Shown: in pieces, positions 26,916 to 34,728 of the stretch
Layout of the letters: every line of letters starts with the position of its first letter
Position numbering within the stretch: the stretch's first letter is position 1
From: an uncultured Clostridia bacterium
Lineage (GTDB): Bacteria > Bacillota > Clostridia > Christensenellales > UBA3700
Direction of reading: 5' to 3'
Assembly: GCA_947174325.1 (NCBI GenBank)
Contig: CAMWIL010000004.1
Coordinates: forward strand, 1 to 44,977
Length of the DNA: 44,977 bases
The notes under the pieces: generated by a model
What the model was told of the DNA's origin: nothing
The model's input: the letters and a program-made list of their open reading frames with translations, nothing else
Databases searched by the model: none
Translations under genes and position numbers: made by a program

Positions 26916-27364
26916 AAGTTTATATAAAAGAACGTTGCGCCGATATTCAAAAGGCTAAAACCGAATTGCTGAGAGCGCATTTTTCCGGCGATAAGAATTA
27001 TGAGATACGGAATTTGCAAAGCGGTAGCCCCATACTTGTTTGCGCTCAGGAAGAGGTCGGATATATTTCTATATCGCATACCGACGATACGTTGATCATT
27101 GCGTTTGCGGACAAGCCCGTAGGAATAGATATAGAACGCCGAAGCCGCAAAGTGTCGCCTAAGGTATGCGGAAGTATTGAAGAATGGACGAGACGCGAGG
27201 CATACGGTAAATGGCTGGGCGTGGGTATAAATAAAGAGGTTTTGTCAGCGCAGTTGCCTGATAATATTATAAATACGATATATTACGGCGAATTCGTTGT
27301 CAGCGTGTGCGGCGAAGAGGTCGTAGACGGCGAAACAGTGATTGACAACTCTTATGACGCATGA
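26912..27364 (+). CDS. short Sfp-type 4'-phosphopantetheinyl transferase (150 aa)
   Basis: The enzyme transfers the phosphopantetheine arm of CoA to carrier proteins. The signature residues are present: G71-I-D73-I-E75 and W92-TRRE96-A-YGKW, preceded by the SISHT segment near residue 50. Mg2+ ligands D73, E75 and E96 are intact. The length is well below Sfp (about 224), with a short N-terminal half, but longer than AcpS. It overlaps the hydrolase by 4 nt (ATGA) and lies 49 nt before acpP. The acyl carrier protein next door is the obvious substrate. Confidence 0.85.
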   Translation: MKVYIKERCADIQKAKTELLRAHFSGDKNYEIRNLQSGSPILVCAQEEVGYISISHTDDTLIIAFADKPVGIDIERRSRKVSPKVCGSIEEWTRREAYGKWLGVGINKEVLSAQLPDNIINTIYYGEFVVSVCGEEVVDGETVIDNSYDA

Positions 27365-27370
27365 TATAAT
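27342..27370 (+). promoter_or_regulatory. consensus promoter for acpP inside the end of the transferase gene
   Basis: TTGACA (27342-27347), 17 nt, TATAAT (27365-27370) match both consensus hexamers exactly. The -35 and most of the spacer lie within the 3' coding end of the phosphopantetheinyl transferase. It gives acpP its own strong transcription. Confidence 0.85.
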
Positions 27371-27413
27371 TATTAAAGTGATATGCGATTTGATCGCAAC
27401 GTAGGAGGCAAAT

Positions 27414-27641
27414 ATGGTACTTGAAAAGTTGAGTAAAATCATCGCCGATCAACTCGGTATGGAGCAGAGCAAAATTACTAAGGCTACTTTGCTTAAAGAG
27501 GAGTTGCTTGCTGATTCTCTTGATATTGTTGAGATAATAATGTCTTTGGAAGAAGAGTTCGGAATTCAAGTTGACGATAATGACGCTCTTGCTTTCAAGA
27601 CGGTCGGCGACGTCGCAGAGTATATCGAAAAAAATATTTAA
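27414..27641 (+). CDS. acpP: acyl carrier protein
   Basis: The 75-residue helical protein has the modification site D34-S35-L36 in LLADSLDIVE and the usual acidic helix II region. The phosphopantetheine is attached to S35. AGGAGG lies 7 nt before the ATG. It is next to a phosphopantetheinyl transferase, without any fatty acid synthesis gene nearby, so it could serve a dedicated pathway or be the general ACP. A strong terminator follows. Confidence 0.93.
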   Translation: MVLEKLSKIIADQLGMEQSKITKATLLKEELLADSLDIVEIIMSLEEEFGIQVDDNDALAFKTVGDVAEYIEKNI

Positions 27642-27692
27642 TTAGCTATCAATTAGTAAAACAAAAGTGTTTTTGTTTTGTTGTCTTCATTT

Positions 27693-27726
27693 GTAAAAGG
27701 CATATCCTTTCGGATATGCCTTTTAC
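27693..27726. terminator. bidirectional terminator between acpP and leuB
   Basis: A perfect 15-bp stem (GTAAAAGGCATATCC with GGATATGCCTTTTAC) around TTTC, with T- and A-rich flanks on the two strands, separates the convergent acpP and leuCDB transcripts. Confidence 0.8.
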
Positions 27727-27760
27727 GTTTTATAACGTTGTTGATACTTTCTATTAACTA

Positions 27761-28825
27761 TTATATATTTTTGATGATAAGATCGGTCATTTCTCTTGTG
27801 CCGAGAACTTCGTGTCCTTCTTCTCTCAAATCTGCCGTTCTTGCTCCGCTGTTGAGCGTAGTCTCAACCGCCTTTTCTATAGCGTCGCCTTCTTCCATAA
27901 GGTTGAAAGCATATTTGAGCATCATAGCTGCGGAAAGGATAGTCGCTATCGGATTGGCAATGTTCTTGCCCGCGATAGTAGGCGCAGAGCCGTGAATAGG
28001 CTCGTATAGACCTCTTGTCGTTTCGTTTATCGAAGCAGACGGGAGAATACCGATACTGCCTACGCATTGCGACGCAAGATCGGAGAGAATATCGCCGAAT
28101 AGATTGCCCGTTACGACAACGTCAAACTGCGACGGTTCTCTGACTAATTGCATAGCCATATTATCCACGAGCACGTCTTCAAGGAGCACGTCGGGATAGT
28201 CTTCGTGTATCTCGTGTACTACTTTTCTCCATACGCCCGAAGTTTTGAGTACGTTGGCTTTGTCTACCGAAGACACTTTTCCGCGTCTTTTCTGCGCAAG
28301 TTCAAAAGCCGTGCGGCAGATCCTTTCGATTTCCAGTTCGCCGTAAGCCATTACGTCATAGCCTTCGCGACCCATTTTGCCGTCTCTTACGCCCTTTTCG
28401 CCAAAGTATATTCCGCCGATAAGTTCTCTCACTACCATAATGTCAATATTTTTCGGATTTTTAAGAGGGCATACGTTTGACAGCGCCTCAAACATTTTAG
28501 CAGGGCGGAGATTGGCGTAGAGTTGCATTGCTTTTCGCACTCCGAGAAGCGCTCTTTCGGGGCGCGATTCATAGGGGAGTCCGTCATATTGAGGACCGCC
28601 TACCGCTCCGAGTAAAACGCTGTCGCTTGCAAGACAGACGTCAAGACTTTCCTTGGGAAGAGGTTCACCGTACTTATCGTAGGCGCAACCGCCGCATACG
28701 CTTTCGGTAAAATTGAATTTGTGATTGTATCTTTCCCCGATTTTCGTAAGTACGTTCATCGCGGAAGCCGTAACTTCTGGACCTATGCCGTCGCCTTTGA
28801 TTACGGCAATATTAAAAGTGCTCAT
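27761..28825 (-). CDS. leuB: 3-isopropylmalate dehydrogenase
   Basis: The 354-residue enzyme oxidises and decarboxylates 3-isopropylmalate in leucine synthesis. It starts with NIAVIKGDGIGPEV and carries VRELIGGIYFG and the DILSDLASQCVGSIGILPSA region of the NAD-binding face. It is the last gene of the minus-strand unit leuC-leuD-leuB, 15 nt after leuD. No leuA is in the window. Confidence 0.96.
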   Translation of the reverse strand: MSTFNIAVIKGDGIGPEVTASAMNVLTKIGERYNHKFNFTESVCGGCAYDKYGEPLPKESLDVCLASDSVLLGAVGGPQYDGLPYESRPERALLGVRKAMQLYANLRPAKMFEALSNVCPLKNPKNIDIMVVRELIGGIYFGEKGVRDGKMGREGYDVMAYGELEIERICRTAFELAQKRRGKVSSVDKANVLKTSGVWRKVVHEIHEDYPDVLLEDVLVDNMAMQLVREPSQFDVVVTGNLFGDILSDLASQCVGSIGILPSASINETTRGLYEPIHGSAPTIAGKNIANPIATILSAAMMLKYAFNLMEEGDAIEKAVETTLNSGARTADLREEGHEVLGTREMTDLIIKNI

Positions 28826-28840
28826 ATATTTATTCTCCTG

Positions 28841-29329
28841 TTAAATCTTGTTGGCTTTGATTGCGTTGATAAGACCGCCGCATTCGATTATGTTTTGAAT
28901 AAACTTGGGGAAGGGCTGAGCTTGATAAGTCTTTCCCGTAGTTTCGTTTGTTATCAAGCCGGTGTCTACATTGACGCTTACTACGTCGTTTGCGCTTATT
29001 CCGTCTACCGCTTGCGGACATTCAAGAATATACAAACCGATATTAAGCGCATTGCGGTAAAAAATTCTGGCAAAAGATTTTGCTATAACGATAGAAACTC
29101 CGCAACCTTTGATAGCGATCGGAGCGTGTTCTCTTGACGAACCGCAACCAAAGTTTTTTCCGGCTACCATTATGTCGCCTTTTTGCACTTGCGTATAGAA
29201 TTCGGGATTTGTGTATTCCATACAGTGTTTTGCCAATTCTTTTTCGTCGAAGGTCGACAGATAAGTTGCAGGTACGATAACGTCCGTGTCTATATCGTCG
29301 CCGAATTTATATACTTTTCCTTTTATCAT
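28841..29329 (-). CDS. leuD: 3-isopropylmalate dehydratase, small subunit
   Basis: From ATG 29329 the product is 162 residues, starting [16 protein letters not shown], the LeuD signature, with the [12 protein letters not shown] motif. It pairs with LeuC to isomerise isopropylmalate. GGAGG lies 7 nt upstream of this ATG; longer in-frame starts run into leuC and are not needed. The gene begins 2 nt after the leuC stop. Confidence 0.96.
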   Translation of the reverse strand: MIKGKVYKFGDDIDTDVIVPATYLSTFDEKELAKHCMEYTNPEFYTQVQKGDIMVAGKNFGCGSSREHAPIAIKGCGVSIVIAKSFARIFYRNALNIGLYILECPQAVDGISANDVVSVNVDTGLITNETTGKTYQAQPFPKFIQNIIECGGLINAIKANKI

Positions 29330-29331
29330 GA

Positions 29332-30615
29332 TTACACCTCCAATTTGCTTTCGCAAGTGAGTTTGCCGGCGATTGCGCTAGCCATTGCGGTAGCAGGGGA
29401 AGCAAGATAGATATAACTGTCTTTTGCGCCCATTCTGCCGATAAAATTACGGTTGGTCGTGGTTACGGCAACTTCTCCGCTTGCAAGTATTCCCATATGA
29501 CCGCCCAAACAAGGTCCGCAAGTCGGGGTAGATACTACCGCGCCGCCCTCGATGAACGTCTTGATATAACCCTTTTCCATTGCTTCGAGATAGATCTTGT
29601 TGGTCGCAGGAATGATTATCGTGCGTACGTTTGGATTTACTTTTCTGCCTTTAAGCACCTTAGCTGCTGCGGCAAGGTCGGAAATTCTTCCGTTGGTACA
29701 CGAACCGATAATTACCTGATCAATAGCAATTTCTTCTTTTACGTCTTCGACAAACTTGGTGTTTGACGGCAGATGGGGGAACGCTACTGTCGGCTTGATT
29801 GCGCTAAGATCTATATCGATAACTTGCTCGTAAGCGTCGTCTTCGCCTGCGCTCATAGTGTCAAACGCCTTTCCGCAAGAGTTTTTCACGTATTCCATAG
29901 TGATTTCATCTACGGGGAATACGCCGTTCTTTGCGCCGCATTCGATAGCCATATTACAGATCGTAAATCTGTCGTCCATTGTCATATATTTGACGCCTTC
30001 GCCTGCGAATTCGATCGATTTATAAAGCGCGCCGTCCACGCCGATAAGTCCTATGATATAGAGTATCACGTCCTTGCCCGATATGTATTTGCTCGGTTTT
30101 CCGATCAGGTTGAACTTTATTGCGGAAGGGACTTTGAGCCATACCTTGCCCGATAGCATAATGCCTGCGATATCCGTGCTTCCAACGCCGGTCGAGAATG
30201 CGCCCAACGCTCCGTAAGTACAGGTATGCGAGTCCGCGCCGATAACTATCGAATAAGGCTTTGCTATTCCTTTCTCAGGGAGCAAAGCGTGTTCGATACC
30301 CATTTCGCCTACGTCAAAGAAGTTTTTGACTCCTTCTTTTCTTGCAAAAGCGCGCACGCACTTGCACAATTCCGCCGACTTAATGTCGCGGTTAGGCGTG
30401 AAGTGGTCGAGGACGAACGTAACTTTGTCCGCGTCGTAAAGCTTGCCGCCGCTTTTGTTGAAAACGTCGATCGCTACCGGCGCCGTTACGTCATTGGACA
30501 ATGCGGTATCGACTTCTACGAGAGTAAGCGTACCTGCCGAAAGGGAAGTCGCCGCCTCTTCGTACGTCATACCGAGTTTTTTAGCCAGAATTTGTTGAGT
30601 CATCGTCAATTTCAT
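29332..30615 (-). CDS. leuC: 3-isopropylmalate dehydratase, large subunit
   Basis: The 427-residue aconitase-family subunit holds the [4Fe-4S] cluster with cysteines in the IGSCTNGR and [12 protein letters not shown] motifs, plus [20 protein letters not shown]. The start ATG 30615 (MKLTMTQQI) has GGAGG 7 nt upstream; an in-frame TTG two codons earlier is less likely. About 90 nt separate it from the upstream surface-protein gene; that gap has an ACCCGA/TCGGGT pairing but no T-box features. Confidence 0.96.
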   Translation of the reverse strand: MKLTMTQQILAKKLGMTYEEAATSLSAGTLTLVEVDTALSNDVTAPVAIDVFNKSGGKLYDADKVTFVLDHFTPNRDIKSAELCKCVRAFARKEGVKNFFDVGEMGIEHALLPEKGIAKPYSIVIGADSHTCTYGALGAFSTGVGSTDIAGIMLSGKVWLKVPSAIKFNLIGKPSKYISGKDVILYIIGLIGVDGALYKSIEFAGEGVKYMTMDDRFTICNMAIECGAKNGVFPVDEITMEYVKNSCGKAFDTMSAGEDDAYEQVIDIDLSAIKPTVAFPHLPSNTKFVEDVKEEIAIDQVIIGSCTNGRISDLAAAAKVLKGRKVNPNVRTIIIPATNKIYLEAMEKGYIKTFIEGGAVVSTPTCGPCLGGHMGILASGEVAVTTTNRNFIGRMGAKDSYIYLASPATAMASAIAGKLTCESKLEV

Positions 30616-30707
30616 AGCCAAACCTCCTATATATAAAAAATGAATTTACCAATTTATTTACCCGACCTTTTCAAAGAAAAGTTTTATAAACGTCTTAATT
30701 TATCGGG

Positions 30708-32435
30708 TCAGTTCTTGAACGTGGCTTTCCTCTTCTTTACCACTACAAGAATTACGACAGTAGCCGCGATAGCCACTACCACAGCGGGAAGAGTGATAGC
30801 CAAAGCAAGTTGCCATGACGTAAGACCGTTTGGTTGAACGTTTTCAGTCTTGACGTAAGCAATCTTGTCATTGTAGATTATTTGAGTCCATTCGCTGTTT
30901 TTATCGTATTTGTTTTTTAGATAGATTTGCGAGCCTTCGCTTACTTCGTCTACGACAACGCTGTCTTCTTGCGGAAGCGCGTAGATTTTAATGTATTCTC
31001 CCAATTTTTGCGAGGATAGTTTTGCGGTCTTAGACAAATCAGGCGCGGTCAAACTTGTGTAAGGAGAAACGTTGAGATACTTGACGTAGCCGTATACCAA
31101 CTCTCCGCTGTCTTTATTTATACATCCGACTTTGTACCAACCCCATTCAAAAGATCCGTCCTGTCCGACGTTATCTATTACGACGAGTTGATCGTAGATC
31201 GACGCGTAGCGCAGTACGCTGTTTACGCTGTCGTCTAATGGATATTTATATATCGGCGTATCAGGATGAAGCGCTTGCGCGTAAAGCCCTATCGAAAGAT
31301 TGCTTTGCGTAGGGCAGAGCGCTATGCTTGCTTGTTTTTTGACGTAGCCGAACACTGCTTTTGAGAGCGTTGTGTCGTAAAAATACGTATAGTAAAAATC
31401 TCCGCTTTCGCTAAGTATCAAGACGTATTCGTTTGACGGCAGTACCGCCAAGGTCTGCAAATGTCTAGGAGAAGAATACAACGTCACGCTGTCCGTAGTC
31501 TTGTAGACGGATATGCTGTCATACTCGCTGGGATGAGTATATTTCGTCTTGTCGAAAGAACTGTAATAGTTTAGCGCTCCGTCATATTCGTATACGTTGA
31601 TAGCGTAAATGTCCGACTTGATATACACGAAATGCTTTGAGTTTACGCTGTCGTACGTAGCGTATATAACGCTGTCCGCGCCTACGCCGTTTTCCAATAA
31701 TTTATCGAATTCCTTGCTTTGCGTATTGTAAGCGTACGCGCCGTTTTCGTCAATGCAAATAAGTTTTCCGTCAGATACAGTCAAGTCCTTGAAGTTTCTA
31801 TCATAAGTGACTTGGTATTCGTCCAGAGACGTTTCGTCGTACATTATATTTTTTGTTATGGCGTACAAATCGCCTTCTATCAAAGCATAGAGCGTTGCGT
31901 TGGCGGTTTCTTTAATCAAAGCAAATTCTTGAGTATTAGCAAACAAGCCTTTTTTTGAAGAATACGGCATTTCAACATTGTAATTTTCGGTTTCGAAGTT
32001 TATTACGTCGTACTCATTGATCGCGTACAGATTACCATTGTCGTCGTTGTAGAGCGAGATAAGCCCTTGAAGATTTACGTTAGAGTAATTAATTTTATTT
32101 ATGCCGCTCGACGAGTAGGAATAGACAAACATCATCGTAGAATTGCCTTTCTTTGCGAGCAGAACGACGTGCGTGGAATTCATTGCGATGGAAACGAATT
32201 TGTCAAAGTCTTGACTCTCATCGTATGATAAAACTTTGTTGTCTTTTGCTACGTAAACCGTCTTGCCGTTTGTATAGGCAAAGTCCTCGTTGTATGCCGT
32301 CAGCAAGGAGTCTCCGTCCAAAGAGACGATGACGTCAATGTTTTCCGCCATGGCTGTCATAGGTATTTGAGATGAAAATATCGCCATACAGACACAGCAA
32401 AGTATAAGCGCGCATGCAAACAAAATTCTTTTCAT
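30708..32435 (-). CDS. secreted, C-terminally membrane-anchored surface protein (575 aa)
   Basis: A signal peptide (MKRILFACALILCCVCMAIF) opens the protein; the first 300 residues are repetitive, YxxYNEDxxLYAI-type beta-rich sequence resembling a beta-propeller. The second half contains SH3b-like stretches ending in YVKKQASIAL, VYGYVKYLNV and IAYVKTENVQ. A C-terminal transmembrane helix (LAITLPAVVVAIAATVVILV) followed by KKRKA anchors it with the bulk outside. There is no sortase motif. The ATG at 32435 is only 7 nt from an extended -10 box, so this transcript may be leaderless. It could bind peptidoglycan or a surface ligand; the function is unknown. Confidence 0.75.
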   Translation of the reverse strand: MKRILFACALILCCVCMAIFSSQIPMTAMAENIDVIVSLDGDSLLTAYNEDFAYTNGKTVYVAKDNKVLSYDESQDFDKFVSIAMNSTHVVLLAKKGNSTMMFVYSYSSSGINKINYSNVNLQGLISLYNDDNGNLYAINEYDVINFETENYNVEMPYSSKKGLFANTQEFALIKETANATLYALIEGDLYAITKNIMYDETSLDEYQVTYDRNFKDLTVSDGKLICIDENGAYAYNTQSKEFDKLLENGVGADSVIYATYDSVNSKHFVYIKSDIYAINVYEYDGALNYYSSFDKTKYTHPSEYDSISVYKTTDSVTLYSSPRHLQTLAVLPSNEYVLILSESGDFYYTYFYDTTLSKAVFGYVKKQASIALCPTQSNLSIGLYAQALHPDTPIYKYPLDDSVNSVLRYASIYDQLVVIDNVGQDGSFEWGWYKVGCINKDSGELVYGYVKYLNVSPYTSLTAPDLSKTAKLSSQKLGEYIKIYALPQEDSVVVDEVSEGSQIYLKNKYDKNSEWTQIIYNDKIAYVKTENVQPNGLTSWQLALAITLPAVVVAIAATVVILVVVKKRKATFKN

Positions 32436-32452
32436 ATAAAGTATTATATCAT
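32436..32452 (-). promoter_or_regulatory. extended -10 promoter abutting the surface-protein start
   Basis: On the minus strand TGA-TATAAT (-10 at 32448-32443) is followed by seven bases and then the ATG at 32435. The -35 region is weak (TTTAAT, 17 nt upstream). The expected transcription start falls on the start codon, and there is no ribosome binding site. Confidence 0.5.
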
Positions 32453-32511
32453 ACAAAAATAAAAAATTAAAGTAAATTTATAATATGCGCGCGGAATTAT
32501 ATTAATATAGA

Positions 32512-32540
32512 TTGAAAATAAATAAAAATTGTGCTAAAAT
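32512..32540 (+). promoter_or_regulatory. promoter of the alpha-CTD/WG gene
   Basis: TTGAAA (32512-32517), 17 nt, TAAAAT (32535-32540), about 30 nt before the ATG at 32571. It is divergent from the surface-protein promoter at 32436. Confidence 0.65.
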
Positions 32541-32570
32541 AATCTTGCAATACAATATATTGGGAAGATA

Positions 32571-33542
32571 ATGTCAAAAAATAAGTTTTACAATAAAAAT
32601 AAGAATAAGAACAAAACGCTTTCTCCCGAACAAGCCGTGCAGGCGGCAATAGACGCGGGATCTAATGCAAAGAGGGAAGACTTGTTAAGACCCGTCGAGG
32701 ATTTGAAACTGGACGAGAATATAATCGGTTTTCTTAAAGCAGGCAGGATAAATATCCTTGCCGAGCTTGCTTGTCGCAATTTCCAACAGATGTATAAAAT
32801 ACAGAATATAGGAAGAAAACAGTGCATAGCGATATCCAACGCTATGTCCAGATACGGCGTAAAATTTGCAAAGGACGCTGCGCAAGGCGAACAACAACGC
32901 GTCTTTGATAACAAAACTGACAAACATAACAATAAAGAACAAAATAGAGAAAAAGTCCACGCCGGCGCAGATAAGAGAAATCATAATTTCAATACCGCGG
33001 ACGATACGCATAGCAAGAAGAACAAGAATAAAAACGAAAACGCAAATCTAAATCAGTATCTTTCAAAACTCTACAACGGAATGTCAATGTCCGAAATTCT
33101 TATGGGCAGGAGAGAACGTCCCGCAGTGGAAAGGATAGACAGAGAACCGTTGACGGAAAAAAGTCTTATCAAGTTTTGCCGTAAAGGGAAGTGGGGATAC
33201 AAGGATTGGAAAGGAAACGTTATCGTTCCCCCTCAATATGAAGAAGCGTTTGGCTTTTTTGAGGAGCGCGGTTGCGTAGAAAAGGACGGAAAACTCGGCT
33301 ATATAGATAGGAAAAACAATCTTGTAATAGACTTCAAATACGATTGCGCAAATTCTTTCAGCGAAGGTTTGGCTTCCGTTACGATAGGCGAGAAGAGCGG
33401 ATATATCGATCTTGACGGCAATCAAGTCGTAGATTTCATATACGATATAGCGACGCCGTTTTCCGGTGGAAAGGCTATCGTAAGACTTGAAGACCGTTGG
33501 GGAGTGCTCAGCAGAGATACGTTGGACGTATTTTGGAGATAA
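32571..33542 (+). CDS. RNA polymerase alpha-CTD-like domain fused to WG repeats (323 aa)
   Basis: Residues 40-98 (VEDLKLDENIIGFLKAGRIN, then NIGRKQCIAISNAM) align with the alpha-subunit C-terminal domain of this window's own RpoA, including the helix-hairpin-helix IQNIGRKQ. A low-complexity, Asn/Lys-rich head (KNKFYNKNKNKNK) and linker (about 100-165) surround it. Residues about 195-323 form three or more WG repeats: KGKWGYKDWKGNVIVPPQYE, DGKLGYIDRKNNLVIDFKYD and GEKSGYIDLDGNQVVDFIYD. No signal peptide is seen, so it is probably cytoplasmic. cdd follows after 27 nt with its own ribosome binding site. The function is unknown; a transcription- or DNA-associated role is only suggested by the first domain. 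Confidence 0.75.
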   Translation: MSKNKFYNKNKNKNKTLSPEQAVQAAIDAGSNAKREDLLRPVEDLKLDENIIGFLKAGRINILAELACRNFQQMYKIQNIGRKQCIAISNAMSRYGVKFAKDAAQGEQQRVFDNKTDKHNNKEQNREKVHAGADKRNHNFNTADDTHSKKNKNKNENANLNQYLSKLYNGMSMSEILMGRRERPAVERIDREPLTEKSLIKFCRKGKWGYKDWKGNVIVPPQYEEAFGFFEERGCVEKDGKLGYIDRKNNLVIDFKYDCANSFSEGLASVTIGEKSGYIDLDGNQVVDFIYDIATPFSGGKAIVRLEDRWGVLSRDTLDVFWR

Positions 33543-33569
33543 AATTACTTTTTCGGAGGTAAACGTTTT

Positions 33570-33944
33570 ATGCAAAAACAAAGATTACTTGAAAATGCTT
33601 TGCTCGTTATGAATAATGCTCACGCGCCATATTCGGGATATAAAATTGGTTGCGCGGTAATGGGCGAAAGCGGTAAGATCTACGTCGGTTGTAATATCGA
33701 AAACGTAAGTTACGGCGCTACTATCTGCGCGGAACAAGTAGCTATGGGTACGGCGATTGCAGGCAGCGAACACGGCTTTATGGCAATGGCAATAGTCGGT
33801 TCGGGCGAGAGTATGCCATATCCGTGCGGTATCGTAAGACAGTTTATAAAAGAGTTCTGCAACGATTTGGTGATCTACGTTTCCAACTGCAAAGGCGAAG
33901 TCGTAGAAACCAACATAAAAGAACTTTATCCACTCCAGTTTTAG
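33570..33944 (+). CDS. cdd: cytidine deaminase family protein lacking the third zinc cysteine
   Basis: The 124-residue protein matches the tetrameric cytidine deaminase family, including NNAHAPYSGYKIGCAV, GCNIENVSYGATICAEQVA and PYPCGIVRQFIKEF. The zinc-bound C53, the catalytic E55 and C86 are present, but the third ligand, normally Cys at position 89 in PCGxCRQ, is Val here (PCGIVRQ). This may reduce or change activity, or it may reflect a different ligand. GGAGG lies 10 nt upstream of the ATG, and the gene follows the alpha-CTD/WG gene by 27 nt. Confidence 0.85.
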   Translation: MQKQRLLENALLVMNNAHAPYSGYKIGCAVMGESGKIYVGCNIENVSYGATICAEQVAMGTAIAGSEHGFMAMAIVGSGESMPYPCGIVRQFIKEFCNDLVIYVSNCKGEVVETNIKELYPLQF

Positions 33945-33950
33945 GGGTGT

Positions 33951-34055
33951 TCGGCGGAAAGGCAGGCTACACAGAATTAAAAAGCGACTTTTCCGCCGAC
34001 TAACCGTTTGGCTCACGCTCATCGTACGGACGTACGACTCGGTTCGCCAAACGGT
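33951..34055. repeat. paired hairpins after cdd
   Basis: TCGGCGGAAA (33951-33960) pairs with TTTCCGCCGA (33990-33999). ACCGTTTGGC (34003-34012) pairs with GCCAAACGGT (34046-34055), enclosing CGTACGGACGTACG. The first may terminate cdd; the second resembles the element at 42484-42565 in its GTAC core and following CTCGGTT. Confidence 0.55.
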
Positions 34056-34062
34056 CATTCAA

Positions 34063-34274
34063 CAAAAAATTCATCTTTTTACTTACTGTATATCTGTCTT
34101 ACCGCCGAACGGGTTTGGTCGCATATTCTACTGTGACCGCCAACAGAGCAATTAAAAATTTTATTGATTTTTCTTATACTGCCTTGACAAAAAATTCGCT
34201 ATTTTACTAATTGCAAATTTTCCTTACCGCCGAACGGGTTTGGTCGCATATTCTACTGTGACCGCCAACAGAGC
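34063..34274 (+). repeat. tandem repeat with a perfect 52-nt core
   Basis: The core containing GAACGGGTTTGGTCGCATAT occurs identically at 34098-34149 and 34223-34274. A less similar half (CAAAAAATTC then TTTTACT) precedes each copy at a matching 125-nt offset, so two diverged tandem units are present. Confidence 0.75.
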
Positions 34275-34290
34275 GTAACAATTTTTTATT

Positions 34291-34330
34291 TGTCATTTCG
34301 AGCGAAGTGTAAGCGTAGTCAAGCAATCTC
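34291..34330 (+). repeat. short GTCATT...AATCTC repeat
   Basis: TGTCATTTCGAGCGAAG ... AGCAATCTC is a short, partly palindromic element. Related copies lie at 42634-42661 (inverted) and 18438-18464 (degenerate). Similar elements are common in gut bacterial genomes. Confidence 0.55.
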
Positions 34331-34395
34331 AAATAATGAGAATGCAGAACGAGGGCAAGCGATTTCGCCTGCATTTTTCGTATCAAAGGAATTTG

Positions 34396-34611
34396 TTATT
34401 TCATTTCGGGGAAATCTCTTCCAATAAGTTCATCAACACTAATACCGTAATAATCGGCGAGTTGTACGCAAAAGTCAATGTTAGGAAGTCCTTTTCCTGC
34501 TTCCCACCAACTAATCATTTGTTGATTCAATCCTGTTTCTCTTGCTAATTTGCTTTGAGATAAACCTCTGATTTCGCGTTGATATTTAAGCGCTTCACTA
34601 TAATTCAACAT
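34396..34611 (-). CDS. XRE-family repressor of the second SLOG module (71 aa)
   Basis: Starting at ATG 34611 (MLNYSEALKYQREIRGLS), with GAGGTG 6 nt upstream, the product is a bare HTH_3 domain: SQSKLARETGLNQQMISWWE is the recognition region and LADYYGISVDELIGRD the closing helix. A GTG at 34620 is possible but sits on the ribosome binding site. It resembles the XRE at 275-484, its probable paralog. It is divergent from the SLOG-like gene at 34729. Confidence 0.85.
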   Translation of the reverse strand: MLNYSEALKYQREIRGLSQSKLARETGLNQQMISWWEAGKGLPNIDFCVQLADYYGISVDELIGRDFPEMK

Positions 34612-34621
34612 TTGTAACACC

Positions 34622-34688
34622 TCTGTATTGTTATGATACAGAAAAATATGTAAAATTACTTGCGTTACAGAAATTTATGTGATATATT
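34622..34688 (+). promoter_or_regulatory. operator-like palindrome and promoter of the second SLOG module
   Basis: TCTGTAT-N7-ATACAGA (34622-34642) is a perfect palindrome beside the XRE start. TTGCGT (34660-34665), 17 nt, TATATT (34683-34688) is the likely promoter of the SLOG-like gene. Repression of both genes by the XRE protein is inferred. Confidence 0.55.
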
Positions 34689-34728
34689 GAATTTGAAAAT
34701 AAATCTATATTAATGAGATAAAATGATT

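Larger units (their letters stand above)
33945..34395. other. repeat island between cdd and the second XRE gene
   Basis: No gene is supported here. The stretch holds a 10-bp hairpin (33951-33999), a 10-bp-armed inverted repeat with an inner CGTACG palindrome (34003-34055), a 52-nt perfect direct repeat spaced by 125 nt (34098-34149 and 34223-34274), a GTCATT...AATCTC repeat (34291-34330) and the degenerate terminator of the second XRE gene. Confidence 0.65.

Noticed and set aside
30616-30707. T-box leader upstream of leuC
   Set aside because: No T-box bulge sequence or antiterminator is present; the short ACCCGA/TCGGGT pairing is not enough.
34063-34274. CRISPR array in the cdd repeat island
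   Set aside because: Only two 52-nt copies with a 73-nt gap that is itself partly repeated, no cas genes; it is a tandem duplication.
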